The position numbers and the translations under genes were made by a program. This document shows positions 14,484 to 21,362 of a stretch of 46,653 bases of DNA, piece after piece. The stretch spans positions 1-46,653 of the forward strand of contig JALFXV010000110.1 in assembly GCA_022786545.1 (NCBI GenBank), read 5' to 3'. This DNA is from Selenomonadaceae bacterium (GTDB lineage: Bacteria; Bacillota; Negativicutes; Selenomonadales; Selenomonadaceae). Within the stretch, counting starts at the first letter, position 1, and every line of letters begins with the position of its first letter. The notes beneath the pieces are model-generated. The model saw only the letters and a program-made list of their open reading frames with translations. It did not search any database and was not told where the DNA came from.

Positions 14484-16292
14484 ATGAAAAATTTTGTTCA
14501 AAACCCAGATTTTATGCGTACCCAGCCACCATTGGCAGAAGTGCTATCTGATTTATCATCAGGCTATACTCCTGCTAACGGAGTACGGTTTACGAAGGAA
14601 CAGGACTTGGCAATCTCTCATATTGATGGCCTGACTGTAGTAAACAGCGGAGCTGGCGTGGGTAAAACGCTCTGCCTTGTAGCAAAGCTGGTTGAAATCC
14701 AGAACGTAAAGCCAGGTGCGAGGACACTTTGCCTTGCGTTTAGCAGGAAGGCAGCCATAGAAATTCGTGATAGAGCTGGCTCGCTGGAGGGCGTACAGGT
14801 CAGCACCCTGCACAGCCTCTGTTTTCATCTCCTGCGTGGCAATGGATATGGAAACTTCACAGTCATAACCAATCAAGCAATCACGGAGAGCGTCATCAGG
14901 CGTCTTATCGGCAAGGCTGACACCACAGTTGACGAGGTGATTGGCAGCCTCAACAATCCCAACATTACTAAAAAGGCTACAATCCGAGTAAGAGAGCGGT
15001 ATCTTGAGTATCTGACGGAAAATCGGATGCTGACATTCGACACAATGCAGCTTTTTGCTGTAAGATTGCTGACCGCCAATACGGCTCTTAGGAAACGCTG
15101 GTGCTCATCATGGGAGTACATATTAATCGATGAGGCACAGGATTTGGACTATAACCAGCTCGCCATCATCAATATGCTGAAAGGAAGTACCAAGAATATC
15201 TGCCTTTTGGGGGATAATCGGCAGAGTATTTTCAGTTTTCGTGGCAGCGTCCCAGATGTAATCAATTCCTTTGATAAATCTGCCACAAGGTTTGAGCTGA
15301 CTATCAATCACCGTTCAAATGCTGGCATCATCGGACTGGCGAATAAGGTAATGGAGGACTACCCTGCCCTGAAATGCTCCAAAAGCCAGAAGGGATATTC
15401 ATGTCCTGCTTACATGATTGCTGATAACGAGGCAGATGAGGCGAACGGTATCATTGAGCAGATTGGCAATTTGCATCAGCAGGGCAGTCAGTACAAGGAT
15501 ATTGCTGTGCTGTATCGGTCTGGTTTTGCTGCCAAGAAGGTTATTGAGCTTCTGCTGGAGAAGGGGATGCCGTTTGCATCACGCATCTCTGATGTACTGA
15601 CCATTCAGCAATATCCTTATTCATCGATAATTAATTTGTTCCACGCAATTCTCTTGAACAATGATACTCGCACTATCAAGTCAATCCTGTCGGTGATGTA
15701 CATGAAAGCTAATGCAATAAAACACATTGAGGAACTGGCAAGGGATAATGGCTGTACGCTTCTGGATGCGATGAAGCTCATGGAGCTGCCCTTCTTCCAT
15801 CAGGATTATGTTGACGGCATGGTAGATGCCATGAAATCCGTTAAAGACAAATCACCATCCGAGGTAGTGCATGCCCTGCTGAATGCTGGCTTGAGGAAGT
15901 ATCTTGGTATGGCAAACACTATGGTTGTTGAGTCATTTGCTGATGAGCTTCAGGAGTATGGCAGCTTGGAGCAGTATTTGCAGCATATCTCGGAAATCAG
16001 GGGTATGCTGGACGAGATGAAAAAGAGGACTGCTGATACTGATGATGTTATTCAGGTCATGTCAATTCATGCAGCAAAGGGGCTGGAATGGGATAATGTC
16101 TTTATTTGTGGCTGCTATGACGGAGCTTTGCCATCAAATAAAGATACAGCCGATATAAGCGAGGAACGGCGGTTGTTATACACTGCCATCACCAGAGCCA
16201 AGGAAAAATTGTACATCTCGATGCCGAAAGTTTCCACACAAAGCAAGGAACCCAATAAAATCTGTAGGTTCTTGTTAGAGGCTCTTGCTTAA
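14484..16292 (+). CDS. UvrD/PcrA-like superfamily 1 DNA helicase
   Basis: A 602-residue ATP-dependent 3'-5' helicase. Visible motifs are Walker A GAGVGKT (about residue 57), motif II IDEAQDLD, motif III LLGDNRQSIFSFRG, motif V SIHAAKGLEWDNV and motif VI YTAITRAKEKLYI. It is shorter than chromosomal UvrD or PcrA (about 720 residues) and lacks their C-terminal extension. It opens the plus-strand DNA-processing module and is preceded by an attenuator-like hairpin. The likely role is element replication or recombination. Confidence 0.92.
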   Translation: MKNFVQNPDFMRTQPPLAEVLSDLSSGYTPANGVRFTKEQDLAISHIDGLTVVNSGAGVGKTLCLVAKLVEIQNVKPGARTLCLAFSRKAAIEIRDRAGSLEGVQVSTLHSLCFHLLRGNGYGNFTVITNQAITESVIRRLIGKADTTVDEVIGSLNNPNITKKATIRVRERYLEYLTENRMLTFDTMQLFAVRLLTANTALRKRWCSSWEYILIDEAQDLDYNQLAIINMLKGSTKNICLLGDNRQSIFSFRGSVPDVINSFDKSATRFELTINHRSNAGIIGLANKVMEDYPALKCSKSQKGYSCPAYMIADNEADEANGIIEQIGNLHQQGSQYKDIAVLYRSGFAAKKVIELLLEKGMPFASRISDVLTIQQYPYSSIINLFHAILLNNDTRTIKSILSVMYMKANAIKHIEELARDNGCTLLDAMKLMELPFFHQDYVDGMVDAMKSVKDKSPSEVVHALLNAGLRKYLGMANTMVVESFADELQEYGSLEQYLQHISEIRGMLDEMKKRTADTDDVIQVMSIHAAKGLEWDNVFICGCYDGALPSNKDTADISEERRLLYTAITRAKEKLYISMPKVSTQSKEPNKICRFLLEALA

Positions 16293-16315
16293 CAAAAGTA
16301 TATATACGCTGGCAT

Positions 16316-16341
16316 CTCCTGCATTGGCAGGAGTTTTTTTT
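16316..16341 (+). terminator. Terminator after the helicase gene
   Basis: CTCCTGC with a 4-base loop and GCAGGAG is followed by a run of eight T. The next gene's ribosome site begins about 30 bases later. Confidence 0.85.
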
Positions 16342-16381
16342 ATGCCTTTTTTTAGGTCTGTTTATGAAAGGGGGTGAGGCT

Positions 16382-16528
16382 ATGAAGGACATTTTAGTCA
16401 GGTTAGCTGCTCTTATCCTGATTGGCACAATGCTTTATAACCTTCCAGCAAGTCTGGATGGAAGCATGGAGTTTCAGGACAAAGTGGTGGCAAATCATTT
16501 GGAGGCCAACAAGAGAATTTTGAAGTGA
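16382..16528 (+). CDS. Small membrane protein, 48 residues
   Basis: Begins MKDILVRLAALILIGTMLYN and ends EANKRILK. It has one hydrophobic segment (residues 5-19), a polar C-terminal half, and a strong ribosome site (AAAGGGGGTGAGG). It lies 19 bases before the ArdC-like gene, so the two are probably cotranscribed. Function unknown. Confidence 0.6.
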   Translation: MKDILVRLAALILIGTMLYNLPASLDGSMEFQDKVVANHLEANKRILK

Positions 16529-16547
16529 GTAAGAAAGGATGAGTTTT

Positions 16548-17414
16548 ATGAAAAAGAACAATGACAATCTGTATCAGGAAGCCGTAGATAGACTGCTTGA
16601 GATGTATCAGAAGGGCGAAATGCCAGAGGCTGTGTCGTGGAGCATCATCCGCAGGAGAAAGGGCGAGGTCGCTATTCCGTCTGACAAGTGGAGCATCGGC
16701 AATCAGATGTTGATGTACGCATACGGCACAGCTGATGCCAGAGGCTTTAAGCAGTGGAACTCCGTTAATCGCTTTGTCAAGCAGGGGAGCAGGGCAATCC
16801 ATATCCTCGCTCCATGCACCAAGAAGATAACGATGAAAAATCCTGATACTGGCATGGAGGAAGAAAAGATTTTTATTACTGGTTTTCGCCCTATCCCTGT
16901 ATTCAGAATTGAGGATACCGATGGTGAGCCTGTCCCAGTGGTCGACTACACTCCTGAGGAACTGCCGCCTCTTTGGGAAGCTGCTGAAAATCTTGGTATT
17001 CCTGTTACCTACATGCCGATGTGCAGAGCTGCCCTGGGGACATACAAGCTCAACGAGAATAAGGTCAATCTGTACAGTAAGGACGCTGTGGTCTACTTCC
17101 ATGAGCTTGCCCATGCAGTGGAGCACAACTTTGTCCATAACTTGACTACGCTGGATGGAGAAATTGCGGAGGCTACAGCCGAGTTTGCAGCTATGGTGCT
17201 GTGCCAGATTACTGGAATAGAGGGATATGAGAAGCAGGGCTTTGAATATATTGCCCGTTATGCCGGCAAAAAGAAGAAAACTGACAATGCGGAGAGTGTT
17301 CTGAAGATGATTATGAGCATTATGTCCGATGTGGAGAAGATTGTGAACATCATTCTGGATGCTGCCGAGGGTATTCTGCCAAGACAAAAAGCTCCTGCAC
17401 TTGAGGCTGTCTGA
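16548..17414 (+). CDS. ArdC-like antirestriction protein: ssDNA-binding domain plus zinc metallopeptidase
   Basis: A 288-residue protein. The N-terminal half matches the ArdC N-terminal (DUF1738) pattern: NQMLMYAYGT, ARGFKQWNSVNRFVKQGS, AIHILAP. The C-terminal half has the zinc protease motif HELAH (YFHELAHAVEH, about residue 185) with a downstream Glu in EIAEATAEF. ArdC of plasmid pSa protects incoming DNA from restriction and binds single-stranded DNA. Start 16548 is favoured over 16539 for ribosome-site spacing. The stop codon lies inside the following hairpin. Confidence 0.82.
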   Translation: MKKNNDNLYQEAVDRLLEMYQKGEMPEAVSWSIIRRRKGEVAIPSDKWSIGNQMLMYAYGTADARGFKQWNSVNRFVKQGSRAIHILAPCTKKITMKNPDTGMEEEKIFITGFRPIPVFRIEDTDGEPVPVVDYTPEELPPLWEAAENLGIPVTYMPMCRAALGTYKLNENKVNLYSKDAVVYFHELAHAVEHNFVHNLTTLDGEIAEATAEFAAMVLCQITGIEGYEKQGFEYIARYAGKKKKTDNAESVLKMIMSIMSDVEKIVNIILDAAEGILPRQKAPALEAV

Positions 17415-17438
17415 ACCACAGCTTCAGCAGGAGCTTTT
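17391..17438 (+). terminator. Hairpin spanning the ArdC-like stop codon
   Basis: GCTCCTGC (17391-17398) pairs with GCAGGAGC (17427-17434) and TTTT follows. An inner GGCTGT/ACAGC pairing extends it. The TGA stop at 17412-17414 sits in the loop, so ribosomes would disrupt the stem when reaching the stop. This could couple termination to translation. Confidence 0.7.
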
Positions 17439-17477
17439 ATACAAATAACATGTTTATCTTATCAAGGAGGAATGGAT

Positions 17478-18434
17478 ATGTCAAAGAAAATTTTAGCAAA
17501 GACAGAGGGCATGCTCCGTGAGGAATGGCTTGCACTTCGTAAGCAGGGAATTGGCGGAAGTGATGCAGCAGCAGCTTGCGGTTTTTCTCGCTGGAACAGT
17601 CCACTGGGCTTGTGGCTGGAGAAGACTTCCAGTGACACACAGTCAGTCTACAATGAGGCAATGTTTTGGGGAACAACTCTGGAGTCAGTTATCCGTGATG
17701 TTTTTTCCACCAAGATTGGAAAGGTAGTCGAGGTCATGCCGTACATCTTCCAGTCTGAGGATTATCCGTTTATGATTGCTGACATTGATGGCATTATCCG
17801 TGAAGATGATGGCTCGGTGTCACTCGTGGAAATCAAAACGGTTTCGGCTTTTAAGGCTGGGGAATGGGCTGACGGTCTTCCTGCTGAATATTATATCCAG
17901 ATACAGCATTACCTTGCTGTCTGTGAGCTTCCTAGGGCTTATGTGGTTTACCTGATTGGAGGGAATGAGCTGCATTATGAACTTGTGGAGCGTGATGAGG
18001 AAACCATCAGTACCATCATTATGCTGGAGTCTGCTTTCTGGGATAAAGTCATGAGACGCCAAAAGCCTGATGTTGACGAAAACTCAGCAGAGGCACTTGA
18101 CCAGCTCTACCCTGCCAGCAACAAGACCAGCATAATCCTGCCTGATGAAGCAGACAAGCTCCTTGATGATTACATGGCAATCAAGGCTATCGAGGACGAT
18201 GTTAAGAAGCAGAAGAACCTTTTGGAGAACCAGCTCAAATCCATGCTAGGAGAAGCTGAGTGTGCCAAGTCAAGGAACGGTTTCTCCGTCAGCTGGAAGG
18301 AAGCAGTCAGCACTCGCCTTGATACGGCAGCATTGAAGAAAGAACAGCCAGACCTTGTTGCCAAGTACACTGTCAGGAGCAGCTATAGAAGGTTTAGTGT
18401 CTACAAGCCGAAGAACAATACCGACAACAAGTAA
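17478..18434 (+). CDS. YqaJ-type viral recombinase (lambda-exonuclease-like)
   Basis: A 318-residue nuclease of the YqaJ/lambda-exo PD-(D/E)XK family. The N-terminal pattern GIGGSDAAAACG is present, followed by ADIDG, LVEIKT (the D...ExK core) and YYIQIQHYL. Such enzymes degrade one strand of linear duplex DNA to give 3' overhangs for a partner annealing protein, here probably 19187-19948. The C-terminal 90 residues are coiled. Start 17478 is chosen because AGGAGG is 7 bases away; ATG 17472 would be too close. Confidence 0.9.
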   Translation: MSKKILAKTEGMLREEWLALRKQGIGGSDAAAACGFSRWNSPLGLWLEKTSSDTQSVYNEAMFWGTTLESVIRDVFSTKIGKVVEVMPYIFQSEDYPFMIADIDGIIREDDGSVSLVEIKTVSAFKAGEWADGLPAEYYIQIQHYLAVCELPRAYVVYLIGGNELHYELVERDEETISTIIMLESAFWDKVMRRQKPDVDENSAEALDQLYPASNKTSIILPDEADKLLDDYMAIKAIEDDVKKQKNLLENQLKSMLGEAECAKSRNGFSVSWKEAVSTRLDTAALKKEQPDLVAKYTVRSSYRRFSVYKPKNNTDNK

Positions 18435-18458
18435 GATACATATTAGGAGGAAATCAAG

Positions 18459-18632
18459 ATGATTTATGAAGTCGAAATCAAGGAAACAATGTCCCGTGTT
18501 ATCTATGTAGCCGCAGGAAGTGAGCGTGAGGCTCTTGCAAAGGCTGATGGGCTGTACACCAGTGGCGAGATAGTATTGGGTGCCAGCGATTTTGTAGACT
18601 ACGACATCAGCCTTGCTGATGATGAGTGCTAA
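18459..18632 (+). CDS. DpnD/PcfM-like small protein, 57 residues
   Basis: Reads MIYEVEIKETMSRVIYVAAG, then SEREALAKADGLYTSGE and ends ADDEC. The pattern of two short beta strands, a helix and an acidic end, in 57 residues, resembles the DpnD/PcfM C-terminal domain proteins of conjugative plasmids. AGGAGG is 8 bases upstream. It follows the YqaJ gene by 24 bases, so the pair is probably cotranscribed. Function unknown. Confidence 0.65.
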   Translation: MIYEVEIKETMSRVIYVAAGSEREALAKADGLYTSGEIVLGASDFVDYDISLADDEC

Positions 18633-18656
18633 ACCTGTAACTGAAAAAAAGATTGT

Positions 18657-18692
18657 ACGGCTCTCAGGCTTCGGTCTGGGAGCCGTTTTTTT
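18657..18692 (+). terminator. Terminator 17 bases before radC start
   Basis: A strong stem (ACGGCTCTCAG with CTGGGAGCCGT, one wobble) and TTTTTTT. Only the ribosome site GAAAGGAG separates it from the radC ATG. radC cannot have its own promoter after it and must depend on readthrough. Confidence 0.9.
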
Positions 18693-18709
18693 GAAAGGAG
18701 TTTATCAAG

Positions 18710-19159
18710 ATGAAAAATTACTTAACATTGAACCGTATCAAGCTGGTGAGGGAGAAGGATGTAGAATATGACGCTCCGCATATCATTACCTGCCCAGAGG
18801 ACGCAGTAGAGGTAGCCAATGCTATATTCGACATGGAGAACCTTGCAGAAGAAACGATGATTGCTCTGTTGCTGGACATGAAAAATCATGTAATTGGGGC
18901 CCATGAGCTGTCACATGGCACTATTGATTGCTCCATAGCAAATCCGAGGGAACTGTTCAAGGCTGCTCTCCTGCATAATGCATCTTCGGCAATCCTGTGC
19001 CACAATCATCCATCTGGCAATCCTGCTCCAAGCGTTGATGACATAAAAACAACGGAAATTTTTATGAAGCTTGGCAGGCTGATGGGGATTGAAGTATTCG
19101 ACCATATTGTCATTGGCTATCAGACATACATCAGCATTAAGGAAAAGCTTGCAAAGTAA
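18710..19159 (+). CDS. radC: RadC-like JAB-domain protein
   Basis: A 149-residue single-domain RadC of the mobile-element type, lacking the N-terminal helix-hairpin-helix of chromosomal RadC. The JAMM/JAB metal motif is visible as CHNHPSGNPAPSVDD, with an upstream Glu in GAHELSHG. Such proteins are common beside YqaJ and annealing proteins in mobile elements. The activity is not established. Confidence 0.9.
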   Translation: MKNYLTLNRIKLVREKDVEYDAPHIITCPEDAVEVANAIFDMENLAEETMIALLLDMKNHVIGAHELSHGTIDCSIANPRELFKAALLHNASSAILCHNHPSGNPAPSVDDIKTTEIFMKLGRLMGIEVFDHIVIGYQTYISIKEKLAK

Positions 19160-19186
19160 TTTTGTCTATTGAAAGGAAGAATAATT

Positions 19187-19948
19187 ATGAATATCAACGA
19201 CATCAAAGCAGCTCTCGCACAGAGGGCAAACGGATTAAAAATGCCTGTAGTGACTGGGGCTACAGCTCCTATACCAGCCGATAATGCTGTTCCAGATAAT
19301 GGCAATAATGCTGCACCTGCTCAGGAAGCTGTATCTACAGCAAAACCTGATGTAAAGGCGGAAGCTTCTGATAACAATTCTGCCATTCAGGCATCCGTGA
19401 AAGTTGCTGAGGAAAAGCCAAAGCGTACTCGCAAGACTCGTACTACAAAGCCAGCAAAGGACGAGCAGGCTTCTCCAGAAATTACTGACCATAAGGTGCA
19501 GGAACCGACCGAAAGCATAGATGCGGTTGTGGCAAAAATCCTGAAGCCGTATTCCGATTATGGCGTCATTCAGGGCTGCAAGAAGCCAAGTCTGCTGAAG
19601 GCTGGAGCTGAGAAACTGGCCGCATTTTATGGCTACAGCACCAGTATCGAGGTCGTAAACCGTTATGAGAATTATGATAAGGGACTGGTGGCATACGAAA
19701 TCAAGGTTACGGTCTGCAAGGGCGATGGAAATGTTATTGCCGAAGGTATCGGTGCAGCCAATTCCCGTGAGCGGAAGTTCCTGCGTGGAGATTTTTTCTC
19801 CCAGATTAACACTGTCCTGAAGATGGCGAAGAAGCGTGCATACGTTGATGCAATCCTTACGGCTACAGGAAGCTCCAGCCTGTTTACTCAGGATATGGAG
19901 GATATTGCTGCTGGTGATACCAATGGCAGAATGGAGAGTGTAGGCTGA
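19187..19948 (+). CDS. Putative single-strand annealing/recombination protein
   Basis: A 253-residue protein. Residues 1-110 are low-complexity, rich in Ala, Lys and Pro with a basic patch (KPKRTRKTRTTKP). The C-terminal 140 residues look like a conserved mobile-element domain: YGVIQGCKKPSLLKAGAEKL, GEGIGAANSRERKF-like text (here AEGIGAANSRERKF), and LKMAKKRAYVDAIL then TGSSSLFTQDMED. Its size, its last place in the module and the YqaJ exonuclease nearby suggest an annealing protein, but I cannot assign it to RecT, ERF or Rad52. Start 19187 has AAGGAAG upstream. Confidence 0.55.
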   Translation: MNINDIKAALAQRANGLKMPVVTGATAPIPADNAVPDNGNNAAPAQEAVSTAKPDVKAEASDNNSAIQASVKVAEEKPKRTRKTRTTKPAKDEQASPEITDHKVQEPTESIDAVVAKILKPYSDYGVIQGCKKPSLLKAGAEKLAAFYGYSTSIEVVNRYENYDKGLVAYEIKVTVCKGDGNVIAEGIGAANSRERKFLRGDFFSQINTVLKMAKKRAYVDAILTATGSSSLFTQDMEDIAAGDTNGRMESVG

Positions 19949-19967
19949 TGATTTATAAAAACATAAG

Positions 19968-20024
19968 AAAAAGGCGATGTCGTTCACCGCCAAAGAAAAA
20001 ATCCCCTGTCAATCAAGACAGAGG
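19968..20024 (-). terminator. Two-hairpin terminator of the element's tRNA-Thr
   Basis: On the minus strand, CCTCTGTC/GACAGGGG (20003-20024) is followed by ATTTTTT, then GGCGGTG/CATCGCC (19973-19991) by TTTTT. The second hairpin closely resembles the second hairpin after the interrupted host tRNA (GGCGGTG/CACCGCC, 5733-5751). This suggests that the element captured a whole tRNA-Thr unit with its terminator. It is convergent with the annealing-protein gene and may serve both. Confidence 0.75.
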
Positions 20025-20036
20025 AAAATTTTTAAA

Positions 20037-20112
20037 TGGAGCTGGCAGCCAGGATCGAACTGGCGACCCCCTGATTACGAATCAGGTGCACTACCGACTG
20101 TGCTATGCCAGC
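20037..20112 (-). tRNA. Complete tRNA-Thr(CGT) carried by the element
   Basis: A 76-base tRNA with CCA encoded. The acceptor pair is GCTGGCA/TGCCAGC, the D arm GCAC/GTGC, the anticodon stem CCTGA/TCAGG with loop TTCGTAA (anticodon CGT, reads ACG), and the T arm GCCAG/CTGGC. All stems pair fully. Compared with the interrupted host tRNA it differs at 9 of 72 positions, 5 of them in the anticodon stem. It lies inside the element between the coding module and the right arm sites. The orphaned host promoter (20296-20324) reads toward it, and a weaker local promoter (TTGTGA-18-TATAGT, around 20170-20200, minus strand) may also serve it. Confidence 0.93.
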
Positions 20113-20140
20113 ATGAATACAAATGCTGAAAAATTTAGCC

Positions 20141-20159
20141 GTTGCAACTGCGTTGCAAC
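20141..20159. promoter_or_regulatory. Paired GTTGCAAC sites, likely arm sites (right)
   Basis: Two perfect GTTGCAAC palindromes (20141-20148 and 20152-20159) mirror the left pair at 6018-6034. They lie about 90 bases from the right core, inside the element. Together the four copies should flank the core in the circular form. Confidence 0.55.
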
Positions 20160-20247
20160 TAAGGCACTATAGAAACAAGGCAAAAACACTCACAAACGCT
20201 GATAAGACTCGGTCGCTTCACTCAACCAGACTCGCAAACACCTTCCC

Positions 20248-20286
20248 GTTACGAATCCGATGCACTACCGACTGTGCTATACCAGC
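20248..20286 (-). pseudogene. 5' half of interrupted tRNA-Thr(CGT), containing attR
   Basis: Read on the minus strand from 20286, it has the acceptor strand GCTGGTA, the D arm GCAC-loop-GTGC, the 5' anticodon strand TCGGA and the loop up to the core (20248-20256, GTTACGAAT). After the core the sequence becomes CGGGAAGGTG and stops resembling a tRNA. It pairs with the 3' half at 5793-5838. The rebuilt tRNA pairs well except for an A-C mismatch closing the anticodon stem. Confidence 0.9.
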
Positions 20287-20295
20287 GCATGTCCC

Positions 20296-20324
20296 ATTAT
20301 ACGACCAATCATACCATCTGTCAA
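20296..20324 (-). promoter_or_regulatory. Orphaned host promoter of the interrupted tRNA-Thr
   Basis: On the minus strand there is TTGACA (20319-20324), a 17-base spacer and TATAAT (20296-20301), 9 bases upstream of the tRNA 5' half. A perfect sigma-A consensus. In the integrated state it transcribes the dead 5' half, then 135 bases of element DNA, then the intact element tRNA-Thr. Confidence 0.9.
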
Positions 20325-20463
20325 GAACAAAAGCATTATTTCTGCACAAATAGCAAATAACCAACCGCAAATACCATATAACATTCACCTTGCCGCCAGA
20401 ATATGATATAATGGCGGAACTGGCATCATACAGTACAACAAATAAAAGGGAGGAAGATATCTG

Positions 20464-21222
20464 ATGATTTTTCTGGCCATGCTGATTCTGGGCATGATTA
20501 TAGGCTTTGTAGGGGCAGGCGGTGCCGGAGTGACCATCGCTCTGCTGGTTGTGGGCTTCCATGTTCCCATGCACGCCGCCCTGGCAGTAGCGCTGGCTTC
20601 CATGATATTCACCACCCTGTCGGGCGCCTACAGCCATTTCCGGGAGGGAGAGGTGGTAGTCAGGACAGGAGCAGTGCTGGGAGTAGGCGGCATGCTGGGC
20701 TCCTTTGCCGGTGCCAACGTATCCCTGATGCTGGACGAGGAGCTGGTGCGCTACATGACCAGCTACATCATGCTGCTTTCCGCCGTACTGCTCTACCTGA
20801 AGGTATATCAGTCAGACTGGCTGAACTCCCTGTTCCACTTTCCTGACCACCTGCTGGAGGGCAAAAAGCTGTACATCTACGGCATGATAGCAGGAACCGT
20901 CAACGGCTTTATCTCAGGTGCCTTCGGCATCGGTGCCGCCGCCTTCATCCAGCTTACCCTGCTGATTATTTTCGGCGTGCCGCTGATTCAGGCCATCGGC
21001 ACCTGCATGATGGTCATCCTGCCCATTTCCGTGGCCGGAGGTCTCGGCTATCTCCTGCAGGGGCAGCTGGACTTCAACATTTTCCTGCAGACCCTGGCCG
21101 GGCAGTTCATCGGCGCCTACCTGGGGGCTAAGCTTACCCATCTGGCTCCTCGCCCCATCCTCAAATTCTCCATTGTGGCCATGAGCACTGCCGGAGGCGT
21201 GATACTGCTTTTCGGCGCCTGA
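20464..21222 (+). CDS. TSUP (TauE/SafE) family membrane transporter
   Basis: A 252-residue polytopic membrane protein with about eight hydrophobic segments. It starts MIFLAMLILGMIIGFVGAGG; the Gly-rich GFVGAGGAG near the N-terminus and the repeated ISGAFGIGAAAF in the second half are typical of the TSUP family, which exports sulfite or organosulfonates or moves other small anions. The substrate cannot be told. GGGAGGAAG lies 7 bases before the start. It is the first host gene after the element. Confidence 0.88.
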   Translation: MIFLAMLILGMIIGFVGAGGAGVTIALLVVGFHVPMHAALAVALASMIFTTLSGAYSHFREGEVVVRTGAVLGVGGMLGSFAGANVSLMLDEELVRYMTSYIMLLSAVLLYLKVYQSDWLNSLFHFPDHLLEGKKLYIYGMIAGTVNGFISGAFGIGAAAFIQLTLLIIFGVPLIQAIGTCMMVILPISVAGGLGYLLQGQLDFNIFLQTLAGQFIGAYLGAKLTHLAPRPILKFSIVAMSTAGGVILLFGA

Positions 21223-21270
21223 CAAAACAGTTATCCATCAAGCACAGAATAACTGCCCATAAAAGGCAAA

Positions 21271-21349
21271 ATGCTGCGGCATGCATCCGTCCCCGGCCTG
21301 CTCATCATCAGCAGGCTCACAGGCAGATGTCTGCCGCAGCATCTTTATT
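21271..21349 (+). terminator. Long branched terminator-like structure after the TSUP gene
   Basis: The outer stem ATGCTGCGGCA (21271-21281) pairs with TGCCGCAGCAT (21332-21342) and CTTTATT follows. Inside is a second hairpin GCCTGCT/AGCAGGC. It can end transcription for both convergent genes. The length and inner stem are more than a minimal terminator needs. Confidence 0.65.
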
Positions 21350-21362
21350 GGCATATGTCACA

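Larger units (their letters stand above)
5830..20256. mobile_element. 14.4-kb integrative element in tRNA-Thr(CGT), carrying a replacement tRNA
   Basis: The element is bounded by matching cores in two halves of one tRNA gene and is AT-richer than both flanks. Left to right it has an int-xis-xis-merR operon (minus), a repeat cluster, a RepA-like ATPase (minus), an Rpn nuclease (plus), small exported proteins, a putative replication protein and three XRE regulators (minus), a plus-strand DNA-processing module, and a complete tRNA-Thr at the right end. I see no capsid, terminase, portal, type IV secretion or clear relaxase gene. It could be an integrative mobilisable element, an integrating plasmid or a phage satellite. 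Confidence 0.88.

Noticed and set aside
16413..17387. 324-residue minus-strand frame over the ArdC-like gene
   Set aside because: The plus-strand product has a zinc protease motif and a family pattern; the minus frame has no recognisable domain or ribosome site.
20037..20112. Element tRNA as a second host tRNA in a tandem array that existed before insertion
   Set aside because: It lies between the coding module and the right arm sites and core, hence inside the element boundaries; its anticodon stem also differs from the target tRNA.
5830..20256. Intact prophage
   Set aside because: No capsid, portal, terminase, tail or lysis genes are recognisable.
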